A stretch of 64,000 bases of DNA from Marinagarivorans algicola (GCF_001292705.1 NZ_LGAK01000030.1:1-64000), one strand, 5' to 3'. Positions 1-9,310 are shown, counted from the stretch's first letter. Translations and numbers: made by a program. The notes: generated by a model not told the origin, from the sequence alone.

Positions 1-489
1 ATTTATTAAAATTAATTATTTATTGAGTAGCCTTTAATCACTTAACCAGTAGCCACCAGCTAGCAAGAAAACAAAAAATAAATTAAAAATCAATAACTTA
101 CAAAAAAACTAACACCGAAGTCCAAGTAAGGCCTTAATTAAACATTGGATTTACGCTAAAAATTAACGCGGCCTCTAAGCTCTATTGAACAGTACTTATT
201 AGTGTCTTTTAATCACCCGAGGCAAAATAAATAATATGGACATTAAAATACACGCGTTACATTCTGAAAGGAAATAAGGTATTGACTTACTTATAGCAAT
301 CACCACTGGCCAAGTAGTCCGCATAAAAATGGCCCTATAGCAAATAGAAAAGACCACTCACCTATAATACTTGCGCTTTTAACCGTATAATCATCGCTTT
401 TACAATGCACTCAAGAAAAATATACTCAGAACAAATGCACCACACAATCACAGTACAGCTATCTGAATACCGCGATTCAAGGCTTCAAA
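1..489. other. Left-edge AT-rich non-coding region
   Basis: No reading frame of useful length crosses this stretch. All six frames are closed by stops within the first tens of bases, so no gene enters from the left edge. The DNA is AT-rich. Two TATAAT hexamers lie at 363-368 and 386-391 on the plus strand, upstream of the oxidoreductase gene. Neither has a good -35 partner at 17 bases, so they are only possible -10 elements. Confidence 0.6.
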
Positions 490-1197
490 ATGCTAACACA
501 AGATGTTCAAACTAATACGCAAAATACAGCACTTAACGTTGTTATAATCGGCGCCACCGGCGCTGTGGGTACCGAGGTGGTGCGTACGTTAATCACACAA
601 GATAATATCGCCACAATAACGTTACTTGGCCGGCGCGAATTTACAGCGCTAACGCACAATAAAATTATTCAGCATATTATTGATATTGAAGACCCAAGCA
701 GCTACAGCCTGCACCTTAATAATATGGATGCGGCTATATGTACACTGGGTGTAGGCCAACCGTCTAAAACCTCTAAAGCCGCTTTTTTAAAGATTGATCG
801 CGATGCGGTGCTGAATTTTGGGCACGCCGCTAAAGAGGCAGATATTACGCACTTTTCATTATTGAGCTCTATTGGTGCCAATAGTAGATCAGCATCGTTT
901 TTTTTGCGCAGCAAAGGCGAACTAGAAGATGGGCTGAAGGCATTAAGCTTTAGGCGCTTAAGCTTATTTCACCCCAGTATGATATTAACACCCACAAATC
1001 GCTACGGTTTTAGCCAAGCGCTAACGTTGGCTATTTGGCCGCTATTAACCCCCCTGCTTATTGGCCCACTCAAAAAAGCCCGCGGTATTCGTGTTGCCAC
1101 CTTAGGCCAAGCTTTTGCTCGTAACCTTGCACTCGAAGGCAGCCGTGTTGAAGTACTCACTTGGCAGGCGTTTATTAACATGGCCCGCTCACAGTAA
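490..1197 (+). CDS. NAD(P)-binding Rossmann oxidoreductase, HTATIP2/TIP30-like atypical SDR
   Basis: The 235-residue protein opens with a Rossmann nucleotide-binding loop, IIGATGAVG at residues 19-27 (GxxGxxG). A strand with LLGRRE follows, the position that usually selects NADP(H). SLLSSIGAN near residue 120 and the later FFLRSKGELE segment match the pattern of atypical short-chain dehydrogenases of the HTATIP2 type, where a lone Lys replaces the classical YxxxK. The length fits this family (about 210-240). No signal peptide is seen, so it is probably cytosolic. The substrate cannot be inferred. It converges on the TetR gene, with 15 bases between the stops, and shares no operon. Confidence 0.75.
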   Translation: MLTQDVQTNTQNTALNVVIIGATGAVGTEVVRTLITQDNIATITLLGRREFTALTHNKIIQHIIDIEDPSSYSLHLNNMDAAICTLGVGQPSKTSKAAFLKIDRDAVLNFGHAAKEADITHFSLLSSIGANSRSASFFLRSKGELEDGLKALSFRRLSLFHPSMILTPTNRYGFSQALTLAIWPLLTPLLIGPLKKARGIRVATLGQAFARNLALEGSRVEVLTWQAFINMARSQ

Positions 1198-1212
1198 CGA
1201 GTATTTATACAT

Positions 1213-1827
1213 TTAGTGACTAGGCAATGATTGGCTTGTTCGGTATATATCAAGCAAGCTCACCATATCATCGGCAAGGGCTATCATTTGATCGCTCGGC
1301 ACACGGCGCTCAGCAAATGCACGCACCCCCATAATTTGCGCCTGCAACAACCGCGCTAAGCGTGAACACTCAACATCGGCGCGCAACTCGCCTTGCGTGG
1401 CAGCTTGCTGGAGAGCTTCACACAGCTTTTGCTCAATGACGGCCAGCATGGCATCGGCCTTAGCGCGTAAAGCGGCATCTTCGGTATTTACCTCTAATAG
1501 TGTTTTCACCAACATACACGCTTGCGCAGGGGTTTGGTCACTACACGGCGCAACAAGAGAGCGTAAGTACTGCTGCAAGCCCTCTACAATACTCGGAGCA
1601 CTGTAAACTCTTTGGTCAAAATCATTACCCGTACGGGTCGCATACGTATCAAGCGCTTCGCTAAATAACCCGCTTTTACTACCAAATGCGGCATATAAAC
1701 TACCTGGGCGCATATCGAGTGCGGCTTCGATATGCTTCATAGAAGAGGCGTAATATCCCCTTAACCAAAATAATTTTACGGCCTTATCTAAGGCGACTTG
1801 GCGATCAAAGTTAGCTGTACGGGCCAT
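1213..1827 (-). CDS. TetR/AcrR-family transcriptional repressor
   Basis: An N-terminal helix-turn-helix typical of TetR regulators is visible: a region rich in FWLRGY, then GSLYAAFGSKSGLF for the recognition helix and following Tyr/Phe positions. A variable ligand-binding domain fills the rest. The open frame extends upstream to 1908, but I chose the internal ATG at 1827. The protein then begins MARTANFD, standard for the family, and has 204 residues, within the usual range. The longer N-terminus would also read through the operator. It diverges from the AhpD-like gene, with matching operator half-sites between them, so it most likely represses both that gene and itself. The inducer is unknown, though a reactive electrophile or peroxide is plausible from the neighbour. 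Confidence 0.85.
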   Translation of the reverse strand: MARTANFDRQVALDKAVKLFWLRGYYASSMKHIEAALDMRPGSLYAAFGSKSGLFSEALDTYATRTGNDFDQRVYSAPSIVEGLQQYLRSLVAPCSDQTPAQACMLVKTLLEVNTEDAALRAKADAMLAVIEQKLCEALQQAATQGELRADVECSRLARLLQAQIMGVRAFAERRVPSDQMIALADDMVSLLDIYRTSQSLPSH

Positions 1828-1873
1828 GTATGGTTCTCGTGTAAAGGCCTTAAACAAGCAGGCCAAATTGATT

Positions 1874-1889
1874 TTGAATAATCGCTCAA
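1874..1889. promoter_or_regulatory. Candidate TetR operator O1, on the repressor side
   Basis: The 16-base site TTGAATAATCGCTCAA has dyad ends TTGA(N8)TCAA. Its sequence nearly matches a second site at 1937-1952: 14 of 16 bases agree. It lies just downstream of the candidate minus-strand -10 for tetR, about where transcription would start, a typical autorepression position. Binding by the neighbouring TetR protein is inference. Confidence 0.6.
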
Positions 1890-1918
1890 TTTTAACTTGA
1901 CCGCCCACGTTTGTACAA
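1890..1918 (-). promoter_or_regulatory. Candidate sigma-70 promoter for the tetR gene
   Basis: On the minus strand TTGTAC (1913-1918) and TTAAAA (1890-1895) are 17 bases apart. The -10 is weak (3 of 6 consensus positions). Its support comes from spacing and from an operator placed directly downstream. It overlaps the divergent promoter of the AhpD-like gene. Confidence 0.4.
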
Positions 1919-1925
1919 CTAAGAT
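1897..1925 (+). promoter_or_regulatory. Sigma-70 promoter for the AhpD-like gene
   Basis: TTGACC (1897-1902) and TAAGAT (1920-1925) are separated by 17 bases, a good sigma-70 arrangement. Transcription would begin near 1932. The second operator would then sit at about +6 to +21, a position where a TetR protein blocks initiation or early elongation. Confidence 0.6.
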
Positions 1926-1936
1926 AAAACCCTTAA

Positions 1937-1952
1937 TTGAACAATCACTCAA
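1937..1952. promoter_or_regulatory. Candidate TetR operator O2, on the AhpD-like side
   Basis: TTGAACAATCACTCAA has the same TTGA(N8)TCAA ends as the site at 1874-1889. It lies between the plus-strand promoter and the ribosome-binding site of the AhpD-like gene. The pair of sites, one after each divergent promoter, suggests one repressor controlling both genes. Confidence 0.6.
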
Positions 1953-1967
1953 AAAAGGAACGAACAC

Positions 1968-2519
1968 ATGACTTCTTTTACCCTACACGATAAAAACAGC
2001 GCACCTGAAGCCTCTAAACCGCTGCTCGAAAACTCACAAAAAGCCTTTGGTATGCTGCCAAATTTGCATGCTGTGATGGCCGAAGCCCCAGGATTGTTAG
2101 AGGGTTATCAGGTACTACATGATTTATTTCTTAATAGCAGCTTTGATGCTGATGAAAAAACTGTCGTCTGGCAAACAATTAATGTTGAACATGCCTGTCA
2201 TTACTGCGTGCCAGCACATACAGGCATTGCCAAATCAATGAAAGTATCTGACGATATTACAAATGCCTTGCGTGATGAAACACCACTGCCTAACGCAAAA
2301 CTAGAAGCTTTACGCGACTTTACTTTAGCCATGGTGCGCCAACGTGGCGAGCTTAATGCTCAGCAAACACAAAATTTTTATGATGCGGGTTACAGCCAAC
2401 AAAACGTCTTAGAAATTATTTTAGGGCTCAGCCAAAAAGTCATGAGCAACTATACTAACCATGTTGCGCAAACTCCCGTCGATGAAGCTTTTGCCCCCTT
2501 CGCTTGGGAAAAGAAATAG
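1968..2519 (+). CDS. Carboxymuconolactone decarboxylase / AhpD-like family protein
   Basis: The protein has 183 residues and carries the AhpD-type redox motif E74-x2-C77-H-Y-C80-x3-H84, in which the two cysteines and the histidine act as a thiol peroxidase or disulfide relay. The helical segments around it (a DEKTVVW helix before, a PLPNAKLEALRDF helix after) fit the carboxymuconolactone decarboxylase fold. It has no signal peptide. AAAAAAGGAACG precedes the ATG as a ribosome-binding site. The gene diverges from a TetR repressor and has a strong promoter with an operator just downstream of the start point, so it looks inducible. A role in detoxifying peroxides or electrophiles is an inference from family and context. 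Confidence 0.8.
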   Translation: MTSFTLHDKNSAPEASKPLLENSQKAFGMLPNLHAVMAEAPGLLEGYQVLHDLFLNSSFDADEKTVVWQTINVEHACHYCVPAHTGIAKSMKVSDDITNALRDETPLPNAKLEALRDFTLAMVRQRGELNAQQTQNFYDAGYSQQNVLEIILGLSQKVMSNYTNHVAQTPVDEAFAPFAWEKK

Positions 2520-2636
2520 CCTTTATTGCATCACGGCGAAAAACTAAGGGGCGAGGCAATAATAATTTGCCCAATTAGATGTAGGTTTTTTCTCGGCAAG
2601 GCGCTCGTTACGCCTCTTAGCAAGTTTATGAACATT

Positions 2637-2669
2637 AAGTCTTATCGGCACTGTCGGTAAGACTTTTTT
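2637..2669 (+). terminator. Rho-independent terminator after the AhpD-like gene
   Basis: An 11-base stem (AAGTCTTATCG at 2637-2647 with CGGTAAGACTT at 2655-2665, one wobble pair) encloses a 7-base loop and runs into six T. It is oriented to stop plus-strand transcription from the AhpD-like gene before the convergent PhyH gene. Confidence 0.8.
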
Positions 2670-2729
2670 GTATCGCCATTTACACCCACGCAATACTCGA
2701 GCAACCACGCCCAGCATGCACGCTGCAGA

Positions 2730-3530
2730 TCAAACGGCCGCCAAATGTTGTGCTTTAGCTTTTAATGCCAGCGTTGTCGTAAATAAGCGAGGGTCTGCAA
2801 TAGACTGCAGCATCGCATTGCTGGGCAAGCAATCGTCATCAACATAATCAATATAATCGCCCGCCGAATCAAACACTAAGATATCAAAAGCTAATCGCCC
2901 CTGCCCATAAAGGCCGCGATGAATCATATCGGCCGAAAAAAACAATACATCACCGGCCGATAAAGCAATGGTTTTACCCGTAGACAGCGCTTCGCTGCTA
3001 CTGCGTTTTTTTCGCTCTAGCCTGACATCCATTTCTTCTTCGGTATCCCAGCGCTTATGCGAGCCGGGCACAAGTTCCATTCCCGGCTCATCAAATAAAG
3101 GAATGCGAATATGTAAGACCTGGGTTTCATGAATAACTTTTTTTTGACCTTCAACATCAAAATCATACTGACAGTCCCTGTGCCAAAAGTTTTTTTGCTC
3201 GCTATTGCAGGGGTCAAAAAACAGCTGCGTATTCATAAAGGCCGGCTCGCCCGTGATGACTGACGTCACAATATCCATGATTTTTGGACTGCCTATCATA
3301 TTAAATAATGTTTGCCTGTCATTAGCACCTAAATACTCGCTGCCAGTAATTAACGAAGAGTTAAATCCGTCATCTTGATACAGCTCAGGATTCTCTTGCT
3401 TCCATAGGGTATGGAATTTTAATATCACTTTTTTAAGCGATGCTATATCAGCCGCCGAAAAATACGCTCTCACAACGCCATAGCCCTGCTTGTGATAGTG
3501 GTGCTGCCAGCTAGCTTGTTGGTTACTCAT
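2730..3530 (-). CDS. Phytanoyl-CoA dioxygenase (PhyH) family oxygenase
   Basis: The 266-residue protein shows the Fe(II)/2-oxoglutarate dioxygenase facial triad: H117 and D119 in FWHRD and H204 in DMIHRG. R212 is a candidate 2-oxoglutarate-binding residue. VPGSHKRW near 154-161 is the segment usually conserved between the metal ligands in PhyH proteins. The length fits bacterial members. The enzyme is predicted to be soluble and to hydroxylate a small organic or lipid-like substrate using O2 and 2-oxoglutarate. The substrate cannot be named: bacterial PhyH proteins act on ectoine, phosphonates, halogenated compounds and many others. The gene stands alone, so neighbours do not help. Confidence 0.8.
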   Translation of the reverse strand: MSNQQASWQHHYHKQGYGVVRAYFSAADIASLKKVILKFHTLWKQENPELYQDDGFNSSLITGSEYLGANDRQTLFNMIGSPKIMDIVTSVITGEPAFMNTQLFFDPCNSEQKNFWHRDCQYDFDVEGQKKVIHETQVLHIRIPLFDEPGMELVPGSHKRWDTEEEMDVRLERKKRSSSEALSTGKTIALSAGDVLFFSADMIHRGLYGQGRLAFDILVFDSAGDYIDYVDDDCLPSNAMLQSIADPRLFTTTLALKAKAQHLAAV

Positions 3531-3789
3531 TACTTTATTTACCTCTGTCTTGCCTTATAGCCTGCACTGTTGGAGTGAGCTTTAGATTGCCACATAAGCT
3601 TGCAACAAAGGCTGTCATGCAAGACTATTATTAGCACCGCCCAATTTACGCCACACTGATACAGCCCAACTCGCTACAAACCACTCAAAGTGGGATTGGA
3701 TTGCTAAGCTGTGCAAAGGATCACACTGCCCGTTTCACATTGGGTGTAATTCGCGTATTCTCTTTACCTTTAAATACGATGTAAAATCC

Positions 3790-4659
3790 ATGACTGATAA
3801 AACGATAGCAACGCACAACGGTAATTTTCACGCAGATGATGTTTTTAGTGTCGCAGCACTTAAGCAGCTATTTCCTAATTATACACTCGTGCGTACACGC
3901 GACTTAGACCTTATCGCCAAAGCCGACATTGTACTCGATGTGGGCGGTATCTATGACCCAGATACCGATCGCTTTGATCATCATCAGCGCGGTGGCGCTG
4001 GCGAGCGCGACAATGGCATTCCCTATTCGTCGTTTGGCCTAATTTGGAAAAAATATGGCTTAGCCATATGCCAAAACAACCAAGATATTGCCACTGCTAT
4101 TGATGCAGGTCTTGTATCAACCATTGACGCCATTGATTGCGGGCATGTCGAAGGTGTGACGACAGGTATTAGCCTTAGCCAAACCGTTTCAATGTTTAAC
4201 CCCACTTGGCAAGAAGATGGTGACTTTGACGCAGGTTTTGATGAAGCAGTAGAATTTGCATCGCGTATCTTAACAAGATTTATTGCCTCTGCCAGTGGTG
4301 GCATTAGCGCTAAAGCGATTGTGGCCAAAGCCATCGAAAACGCCAAAGACCCAAGAGTCATTGTCTTAGAGCAGTACACTCCTTGGAAAAAAACCGTTAA
4401 CGCCTTATCTCAAGAGGCGCTATTTATCATTTACCCTTCGCAAACAGGTCAGTGGCGTATTCAAACCGTGCCCGTAGAGCTAGGTTCGTTCGAAAACAAA
4501 AAATCACTCCCTAAAGCTTGGGCAGGCTTATCCGATCAAGCTCTACAAGAAGCCACCGGTATTGCTGATGCCATGTTTTGCCACAATGGTTTATTTATTG
4601 CCGGCGCCCATTCTTTTGCTAGCATTATGGCAATGGCCGACATGGCGCTCAAAGCATAA
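3790..4659 (+). CDS. MYG1-family (UPF0160) metal-dependent hydrolase
   Basis: The start ATHNGNFHADD (H9, H14, D16) and the segments DVGG (50-53) and RFDHHQ (61-66) are the hallmarks of the MYG1/GAMM1 family. These proteins share the DHH phosphoesterase active-site pattern and are conserved from bacteria to eukaryotes, where MYG1 is a 3'-5' RNA exonuclease. The 289-residue length matches bacterial homologues, and no export signal is seen. The C-terminal CHNGLFIAGAHS segment is also family-typical. The gene is monocistronic. The spacing to a ribosome-binding site is poor, so the start rests on the conserved N-terminus. An RNA nuclease role is inferred from the eukaryotic relative. Confidence 0.85.
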   Translation: MTDKTIATHNGNFHADDVFSVAALKQLFPNYTLVRTRDLDLIAKADIVLDVGGIYDPDTDRFDHHQRGGAGERDNGIPYSSFGLIWKKYGLAICQNNQDIATAIDAGLVSTIDAIDCGHVEGVTTGISLSQTVSMFNPTWQEDGDFDAGFDEAVEFASRILTRFIASASGGISAKAIVAKAIENAKDPRVIVLEQYTPWKKTVNALSQEALFIIYPSQTGQWRIQTVPVELGSFENKKSLPKAWAGLSDQALQEATGIADAMFCHNGLFIAGAHSFASIMAMADMALKA

Positions 4660-4806
4660 ATCGTAACTTGAACGCAGCGGTTTTTAAGCGCACAGGCCCT
4701 TAGCAGCACTAGTAGCCCGCCCTTAAACAATTAAGAGGCGAGCTACTCTATCCAGCAGCGCTCAGTAGTGAGAAAAGCGCTCATAACCTTTAGGTCATAA
4801 TTGCTA

Positions 4807-5778
4807 TTAGTGACTATGCTCAGCAGCAGCAATACCAACATCACCTTTTAGACTTTTATACAGTGTACGGGTCATTTTTTCGGTAGTAATAAAGCTCCAA
4901 TTCCAAGTATCGTGATACTTAGCTAAAGGGTTTTTAGCCACAACCGCATCCTCTGTTAAGCCTTTATCAATCATCGCTTGTACTTGTTGAATACCCGCCT
5001 CTAGCATCACAATTGCTTTTTTAAGGTCTGCTCGGGTGGCTAAGGGGCCATGGCCTGGGACTATTTTAGTGCTGTCATTAGCCATTGCATAAATGGCTTT
5101 TTGACCAGCTAAATACCCTTTTGCACTGCCGCCACTGGCTAAATCAATATAGGGATACAAGCCATTAAAAAATACATCGCCTGCGTGAATAATGTTTTGT
5201 ACTGGCAAATAAATCACACTATCGCCATCAGTGTGGGCATTGGGTACATGTACAAGCTGCATGTCACGCTGGTTCAAATGTAGCCCCATTTGATCGGTGT
5301 AAGTTAACATGGGTAAAATAGCCGACGACGCTTTAACCGGCCCATCGGCCCCTGGTACGCCTTTTTCTAGCATTTGTGTACGTAAATTTTGGTGGCCAAT
5401 AATATGGGTATGAGCTGCCCCCATTGCTGCGTTATTGCCCGTATGATCGCCATGCACGTGGGTATTAATTAAAAAATCGACGGGTTTATTCGTCAACTGT
5501 CCAAGCGTTTCTTTGAGGGTATCTAAAAATGGTGACATGCTATTATCAACCATAACAACGCCTTGGTCGCCAACAGTTACCATCATATTACCACCGGCAA
5601 AACCGCCGACTCCTTCAAGCATATAAACGCCTTGTGCCAAAGCGGTGCTTTTAAAGCTAATACTAGGTGTCTCTTTCTTTTGCTCTTCCTTTTGTGTTGC
5701 CGAGGCATGAGCAGTCAAGCTCACCATACTTGCTGTGGCTGCCATGATGATAAGTTGCGTTTTTAATTTTTTTAGCAT
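4807..5778 (-). CDS. Exported MBL-fold metallo-hydrolase
   Basis: The metallo-beta-lactamase zinc motif HVHGDH is at residues 107-112. HTDGDSVIYLP, IHAGDVFFN and VPGHG supply the later metal ligands. I start at the ATG at 5778 rather than the upstream in-frame one: the protein then opens with MLKKLK and a hydrophobic stretch ending in ALTAHA-type small residues near 25, a classical Sec signal peptide. The mature enzyme would be periplasmic, 323 residues with the signal. Members resemble the SoxH/quinoprotein-relay or lactonase-like hydrolases more than true beta-lactamases. The substrate is unknown. A histidine-rich tail (AAEHSH) ends the protein. Confidence 0.8.
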   Translation of the reverse strand: MLKKLKTQLIIMAATASMVSLTAHASATQKEEQKKETPSISFKSTALAQGVYMLEGVGGFAGGNMMVTVGDQGVVMVDNSMSPFLDTLKETLGQLTNKPVDFLINTHVHGDHTGNNAAMGAAHTHIIGHQNLRTQMLEKGVPGADGPVKASSAILPMLTYTDQMGLHLNQRDMQLVHVPNAHTDGDSVIYLPVQNIIHAGDVFFNGLYPYIDLASGGSAKGYLAGQKAIYAMANDSTKIVPGHGPLATRADLKKAIVMLEAGIQQVQAMIDKGLTEDAVVAKNPLAKYHDTWNWSFITTEKMTRTLYKSLKGDVGIAAAEHSH

Positions 5779-5972
5779 CGTATTCTTCTCTCTTAAATGC
5801 AACCTCAAAGTGTAAAGGTGCTATTGATTAATTAAAATTCATATCACAAACATTATCCCGTAATGTTGCCCCTATACGCATTCACTGGCTTAAACGCTTT
5901 AACATGGCGGACTTTTGAGTCACCAAGCTGGTGGCGATGCTACAACATCATGTTAACCTTAATAGCCAAAAA

Positions 5973-8543
5973 TTAACTCGTTGCTTTTAATAACTGTACC
6001 GGTGCCACCGTTAACACACGCCGTGTAGCCAGCATACCCGCGCCCCCTAAAATGGCCATCGCCAAGGGAACACCCCAATACCATACACTCAGCATACCTA
6101 GCTCGGTTAACTGCAATGCACCCGCCAACCAAAACCGTACCAATAACTCAGCGCCTACACACGCAACAACGCCGGCAATAGCGCCTAATATTAAAAACTC
6201 ACACCACAAAGCTCGGCGAATTAATGTATTTGGGGCACCAAAAGCTCGTTGTAATGAGGCTGTGCGCATACGTAAAGGCAGCGTGACCAATAAGCTCGCA
6301 GCCAGTACCATAGCAGCGGCCAATATCATCAGAACTAATAAATATTCAACAGCCAAACCTAATTGGTCGATAAGTGATTTTACCGTAGCCAGCGCTTGAT
6401 CCACCTCGACAAGAGTAATGGATGGGTAGCGCTGCATTAAATCATTAATCATTGTTTTTTGTGCCGATGGCAAATAAAAGCTTGTAATCCAATTACTCGC
6501 AACAAAAGGAGCAGGCTTTTTATTAAATATAATAAAAAAGTTAGGTCGCATACTTTGCCAATTTAAACTGCGCGTATTGGCAATCACAGCTTCAACACTT
6601 TGACCTGCCAAGCTTAATGTCACATGGTCACCCACATGTAAATTAGCGCCTTCTGCATAATCTTGCTCAATCGATATTAAAAGCGGTGACTGTGCATTTT
6701 GCTCACCCTGCCACCACTGACCAGCTGTAATTTCATTATCGTCTTGTAGCACCTGCGACCATGTTAAATTTAATTCGCGCTCGTAGTTCATACGCTGAGT
6801 ATTCGGGCTTTGTTCGAGCTGCTGCTCCCAAGTGATATCGTTAACCCCCGTAATACGGCCACGACTCATAGGGTAAAATTCAGAAAGGTTATTGGCCTTT
6901 TGCTCAATAAACTGGGCGACTTCATTTTTTTGATGGTCATAAATATTAAAAATAAAATGATTAGGTGCACCAGCGGGTACTTGCTGACGCCAAGCCTCTA
7001 ATAAATGCGTACGCGCGCTATACACACTAAATAGCACCATAAAAATCAAACCAAACACGCTCGCTTGTGTAGCATTTTGGTGACGGTAATTCAGCCATTG
7101 CCCCAAACCTAAACGCGCGGCACCACTTAGCGTACTGTGTAATTGAGTTAACGGCTTAAACAGTGCCAGTACGAATAGTCGCACTGCAAAAAAGGCTCCC
7201 AATAAACCAGCACCCGCTAATACTGTCAGGGCAATTTGCTGAGTTAATAAAGCGACCAAAGCCGTAATGAATAAACCACCGACCCACCAATGCGGTGGCT
7301 GAGTGGTTACGCCCTGCGATTTAATTACAACAACAGGTAGCGCTTTGCGTAACGCCCAAAACCTAGGCCCTGCAAACGCTAGTAACACCACAGCACCGCC
7401 AACCAGTGGAATCACAAAAGCAATCAACTCAGGCGCAGGTAACGCCGCGGGTAGCAGCTCGACCAATAACTGCAATAAGCCTAGGTGTAATAACCAGCCA
7501 AACAATAAACCGGCCAAGCACCCGACGGTTAACAACCCCAACAACTGCCAACTAAATATACGTATTAATACACGCGGGCCTATACCTAATGTTTTGAGCA
7601 AGGCAATGGTTTTATATTGATTTTTGGCAAATTCATCGGCGGCTAGCGCAATCGCAACCGCGCCCAATACTAATGCCAAAGCACCTACCAATAGCACATA
7701 ATTGGTAATACGCTTAAAGGCACCAGCATCAGGCCCCTCACCTTCACCTGCCGCTTGCCACTTAAAATGATCACCAAGCTCACTTTGCAGTGCTTGCTCG
7801 GCTTGTTTTAGGGCGGCAAGCTGGCCAGCTAGCATTAAGCTGTAATTAACACGACTGCCAATATTAATAGCATTGGTTTTCGCCACATCGTCTTGATGAA
7901 TTAAAGCTCGAGGCGCAAACCCAAAAACACTTTGTGGGCTATCAGGCTCTTGAATCAGTGCTTTGCTCACCGTAAAGTCTGCATCGCCAATACTAACAAC
8001 ATCACCGAGCGCAATATTTAAAGCGGCAAATAAACGCGACGTTAGCCATACCTCGCCCACAGCAGGGCCTTGCGCCTGAGGTAAGCCTTGACCAAAAGGA
8101 GCATTGGCCACTAATAATTCACCTTTGAGCGGGTAGTTTGCCGAGACTGCTTTCACAGCACCTAACTGCATTTTTTGCGCTGGGCCTTGGCCGCTAAATA
8201 GCATTGCCCTAAAACCTGTGCTAGTGGCAGTCGTAATCCCTTGAGCTTTTAAAGTACTCAGCCATTGCACAGGGATAGGCAAGGTGCCTGTGACGCGTGC
8301 ATCGGCGGCTAAAAAGTGGCTAGCTTTAGAATAGATGAGAGCCTGTAAGCGGTCGGTGGTGAGCGTTAATGTTGCAACAACGGCCACAGCAACAACCAGT
8401 GATAACATCAACATTACCGCACTACGGCCGCCGGCCCCCCGCCATAATAGGCGAAAGCTTAACGTCCTTAAGCCTTGCATAGCCAGAGTTGGGCCGCTGA
8501 TATCTGGGTGGCATGGACTTGCGCTGGTATTATGAGTGCTCAA
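5973..8543 (-). CDS. ybbP: ABC transporter permease, YbbP family (FtsX-like)
   Basis: This 856-residue integral membrane protein starts with a cytosolic segment and a first hydrophobic helix near residues 40-60. Two FtsX-type membrane blocks follow: one near 280-420 with several helices, and a C-terminal one near 735-845 with ALLVTLPLRMRTASLQRAFGA. Extracytoplasmic domains lie between them. This is the duplicated-FtsX layout of E. coli YbbP. The start overlaps the end of the ATPase gene by four bases (8540-8543), so the two are translationally coupled. With the ATPase and the divergent tesA the arrangement matches E. coli. Its cargo is not established; export of lipids or lipoprotein-like molecules is a family-level guess. 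Confidence 0.88.
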   Translation of the reverse strand: MSTHNTSASPCHPDISGPTLAMQGLRTLSFRLLWRGAGGRSAVMLMLSLVVAVAVVATLTLTTDRLQALIYSKASHFLAADARVTGTLPIPVQWLSTLKAQGITTATSTGFRAMLFSGQGPAQKMQLGAVKAVSANYPLKGELLVANAPFGQGLPQAQGPAVGEVWLTSRLFAALNIALGDVVSIGDADFTVSKALIQEPDSPQSVFGFAPRALIHQDDVAKTNAINIGSRVNYSLMLAGQLAALKQAEQALQSELGDHFKWQAAGEGEGPDAGAFKRITNYVLLVGALALVLGAVAIALAADEFAKNQYKTIALLKTLGIGPRVLIRIFSWQLLGLLTVGCLAGLLFGWLLHLGLLQLLVELLPAALPAPELIAFVIPLVGGAVVLLAFAGPRFWALRKALPVVVIKSQGVTTQPPHWWVGGLFITALVALLTQQIALTVLAGAGLLGAFFAVRLFVLALFKPLTQLHSTLSGAARLGLGQWLNYRHQNATQASVFGLIFMVLFSVYSARTHLLEAWRQQVPAGAPNHFIFNIYDHQKNEVAQFIEQKANNLSEFYPMSRGRITGVNDITWEQQLEQSPNTQRMNYERELNLTWSQVLQDDNEITAGQWWQGEQNAQSPLLISIEQDYAEGANLHVGDHVTLSLAGQSVEAVIANTRSLNWQSMRPNFFIIFNKKPAPFVASNWITSFYLPSAQKTMINDLMQRYPSITLVEVDQALATVKSLIDQLGLAVEYLLVLMILAAAMVLAASLLVTLPLRMRTASLQRAFGAPNTLIRRALWCEFLILGAIAGVVACVGAELLVRFWLAGALQLTELGMLSVWYWGVPLAMAILGGAGMLATRRVLTVAPVQLLKATS

Positions 8544-9310
8544 TGCGCCACTCCCCCGGTCGTTTTTTCACCTTGGCTTTTGACGCCTACCGAAGCCGCC
8601 TCTACAAGCTGACCATCGAGTAATGTTAAAATACGATCGCAGCGTTGTGCGAGGGTTAAGTCATGCGTAACGAGTACCAAGGTTTGCGCCGCTTTAGCCT
8701 TGTGATCGGCTTGATTATTGTGACTGCACAGCTCAAATAATAAATCAGCAATAGCATTGCCCGTTTTAGTATCTAGACTACCGGTTGGCTCATCGGCAAA
8801 CAATAACGGTGCGCCGCAAGCAAAGGCCCGAGCCAAGGCAACGCGCTGTTGCTCCCCGCCCGAAAGTTGCGTAGGGTTGTGACCTAATCGGTGCCCTAAG
8901 CCTACACGCTCTAGCCACTTTGTCGCCTGAGCTTCAGGTTTAGCTTGGCCTTTAACCTCTAATGGTAAGCACACATTTTGCAACGCGCTTAAGCCTTCGA
9001 TAAGTTGAAAGTTTTGAAATACAAAAGCCACCTGCTCTGCACGCACTTTGGCACGGGCCTCTTCGTTCATTGCGGTAATTTCTTGCCCAGCAATGAGAAC
9101 TTTACCGGTACTTGGCGTATCTAAACCGGCCAAAAAACTTAACAGTGTCGTTTTTCCTGAGCCCGAAGCGCCCACAATGGCTACCGATTCACCGGCTTTA
9201 ATATCGCAATGTAAGTGATTGAGCAAAGGGCTATCATCGGGCTTTGCGTTAGGTAAAAAGTGGGCGAGATTAACAACTTTTAACATAGTTTCTGGCGTAG
9301 CTTCTGACAT
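8540..9310 (-). CDS. ybbA: ABC transporter ATP-binding protein, YbbA/LolD type
   Basis: The Walker A motif GASGSGKT is at residues 47-54. The signature [14 protein letters not shown], Walker [13 protein letters not shown] and switch VTHD follow in order, which is diagnostic of an ABC ATPase of the MacB/LolD group. I chose the ATG at 9310 (protein MSEATPE, 256 residues) over the longer frame to 9370, which would overlap the tesA coding start. AGAGAAAG precedes it. Only 34 bases separate this start from the divergent tesA start, so the two promoters must overlap. It energises the YbbP permease encoded immediately downstream. Confidence 0.9.
   Translation of the reverse strand: MSEATPETMLKVVNLAHFLPNAKPDDSPLLNHLHCDIKAGESVAIVGASGSGKTTLLSFLAGLDTPSTGKVLIAGQEITAMNEEARAKVRAEQVAFVFQNFQLIEGLSALQNVCLPLEVKGQAKPEAQATKWLERVGLGHRLGHNPTQLSGGEQQRVALARAFACGAPLLFADEPTGSLDTKTGNAIADLLFELCSHNNQADHKAKAAQTLVLVTHDLTLAQRCDRILTLLDGQLVEAASVGVKSQGEKTTGGVAH

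Noticed and set aside
1213-1908. Longer TetR start at 1908
   Set aside because: The N-terminal extension is not typical of the family and would run through the operator and promoter; the internal ATG at 1827 fits.
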